Below are positions 63,425 through 64,000 of a DNA stretch of 64,000 nucleotides, in pieces; the first letter of the stretch is position 1; every line of letters begins with the position of its first letter. This DNA comes from Alphaproteobacteria bacterium (GTDB lineage: Bacteria; Bacteroidota; Bacteroidia; Bacteroidales; FEN-979), in NCBI GenBank assembly GCA_009928665.1, contig SACF01000003.1, forward strand, positions 94,747 to 158,746. Direction: 5' to 3'. The position numbers and the translations under genes were made by a program. The notes under the pieces were generated by a model that did not search any database, was not told the origin of the DNA, and saw only the letters and a program-made list of their open reading frames with translations.

Positions 63425-64000
63425 ATGGAATATATCGACTATTACAAAATACTTGAAGTCGGCAGGGAGGCAACAACAGCCGAAATAAAGAAGGCTTACA
63501 GGAGACTGGCGCGAAAGTACCATCCCGACCTGAATCCGAATGATAAGTCGGCCAAATCGAGGTTCCAGCAAATCAACGAAGCCCATGAAGTACTGAGTGA
63601 TCCTGAAAAAAGAAAGAAATACGATCAGTACGGACCGGAGTGGAAACACGCGGAGGAGTATGGTAAGCCGGGTTATCAACAGCCGACCGGCCGACCTCAC
63701 GGCACCGCTGACGAAAGGCAATGGTACACCGGCGCATCTGGCGACCAGGACTTTTCCGATTTCTTTACCTCGATGTTTGGTTCCGGCTTTTCTGGCGGCA
63801 GGGGACGGAAGATGAAATTCCGCTTCATCGAGAAGCATAAGGATAAGTACTCAGTAGGACGAATTTGTATTTTACTGGGCGTGAGCCGGAGTGGCTTTTA
63901 TGCCTGGAAGAATCGCAAGTCCAGCCAACGGGATCAGATCAACCAGGCATTAATCAATCATATTCGCAGGATCCACAGGATGAGCCGTAAGGCTTATGGC
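63425..64000 (+). CDS. J-domain (DnaJ/CbpA-like) gene fused to IS3 transposase start, partial
   Basis: The frame opens at 63425 and runs off the window without a stop. Residues 1-70 are a complete J domain with HPD ([29 protein letters not shown]). A Gly/Phe-rich linker follows to about residue 128 ([18 protein letters not shown]). From [18 protein letters not shown] onward the sequence is IS3-type orfB. So the client-binding C-terminal domains of the co-chaperone are lost at about 63800-63812 and the transposase is joined in frame. It could be a true insertion, or a misjoin at a repeated IS. Confidence 0.8.
   Translation, partial: MEYIDYYKILEVGREATTAEIKKAYRRLARKYHPDLNPNDKSAKSRFQQINEAHEVLSDPEKRKKYDQYGPEWKHAEEYGKPGYQQPTGRPHGTADERQWYTGASGDQDFSDFFTSMFGSGFSGGRGRKMKFRFIEKHKDKYSVGRICILLGVSRSGFYAWKNRKSSQRDQINQALINHIRRIHRMSRKAYG
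63812..64000 (+). mobile_element. IS3-family transposase orfB, 5' part
   Basis: From the ATG at 63812: [34 protein letters not shown] and [16 protein letters not shown] match the HTH_21 region that precedes the integrase core in IS3-family OrfB. The integrase DDE domain lies beyond the window. No orfA and no left inverted repeat are seen before it, so the left end of the element is missing at this junction. Confidence 0.8.

Overview
The window looks like chromosomal DNA of an uncultured-type member of the Bacteroidota, close to Bacteroidales. Pointers are an ECF sigma/FecR pair, TonB-dependent receptors, a gingipain-type C25 peptidase, GldA/GldF/GldG-like ABC genes, the DUF1573-yajC-ybbR-coaE gene order, an S1 protein with an acidic N-terminal extension, MqnA (futalosine menaquinone route) and promoters of the Bacteroidota type (TAnnTTTG at -7). 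No rRNA, tRNA, CRISPR array or prophage was seen. The only mobile element is the start of an IS3-type transposase at the right edge.

Layout. 1-10.1 kb: surface and secretion genes: an NTF2-like protein, a C25 peptidase, an ECF sigma factor, an anti-sigma (FecR), an STN-domain surface-repeat protein, a TonB receptor and a GIN-domain lipoprotein. 10.1-21.3 kb: a decayed methyltransferase, a fatty acyl-AMP ligase, a Memo-like protein, a tyrosine phosphatase, a rifampin-phosphotransferase-like PEP-utilising enzyme behind an AttH-like partner, serine dehydratase, GAPDH and PpsR. 21.4-42 kb: housekeeping genes (pyrG, yidC, mqnA, a TonB receptor pair, DUF1573-yajC-ybbR-coaE, aroK, rlmD, hydE, a LytTR regulator, ychF, rpsA, rnz, an M3 peptidase). 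42-46.6 kb: a Gld-like ABC transporter operon. 46.6-64 kb: accessory genes, including a FISUMP protein broken by a stop codon, a FAD/Fe-S oxidoreductase, a lipoprotein hydrolase, a DUF1338 dioxygenase, a type ISP/IIG-like restriction-modification enzyme, a truncated DUF1801 gene, DUF3788, a GH2 glycosidase, SRPBCC, GNAT, and a J-domain gene fused in frame to an IS3 transposase start.

The most unusual content is a family of composite short-tandem-repeat elements. Each is a string of degenerate 7-12 bp repeats (words such as GAGAATTTG, GGAAAAC, ACAATTG, TATTGCC, GATTGAATGA, GCATTTT, CTTTGATC, GCGAAAC). The words follow one another in a preserved order and polarity at many separate loci. Two copies (about 48.4 kb and, inverted, about 62.0 kb) match closely over their shared modules. 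The elements fill intergenic gaps up to stop codons, separate gldA from gldF, coincide with the 3' loss of a DUF1801 gene, and lie in frame inside two protein genes, one of them at two sites. I know of no description of this modular order in Bacteroidota; the nearest concept is the heptameric STRR repeats of cyanobacteria.

All calls rest on reading the sequence and remembered family motifs. No database search was run.
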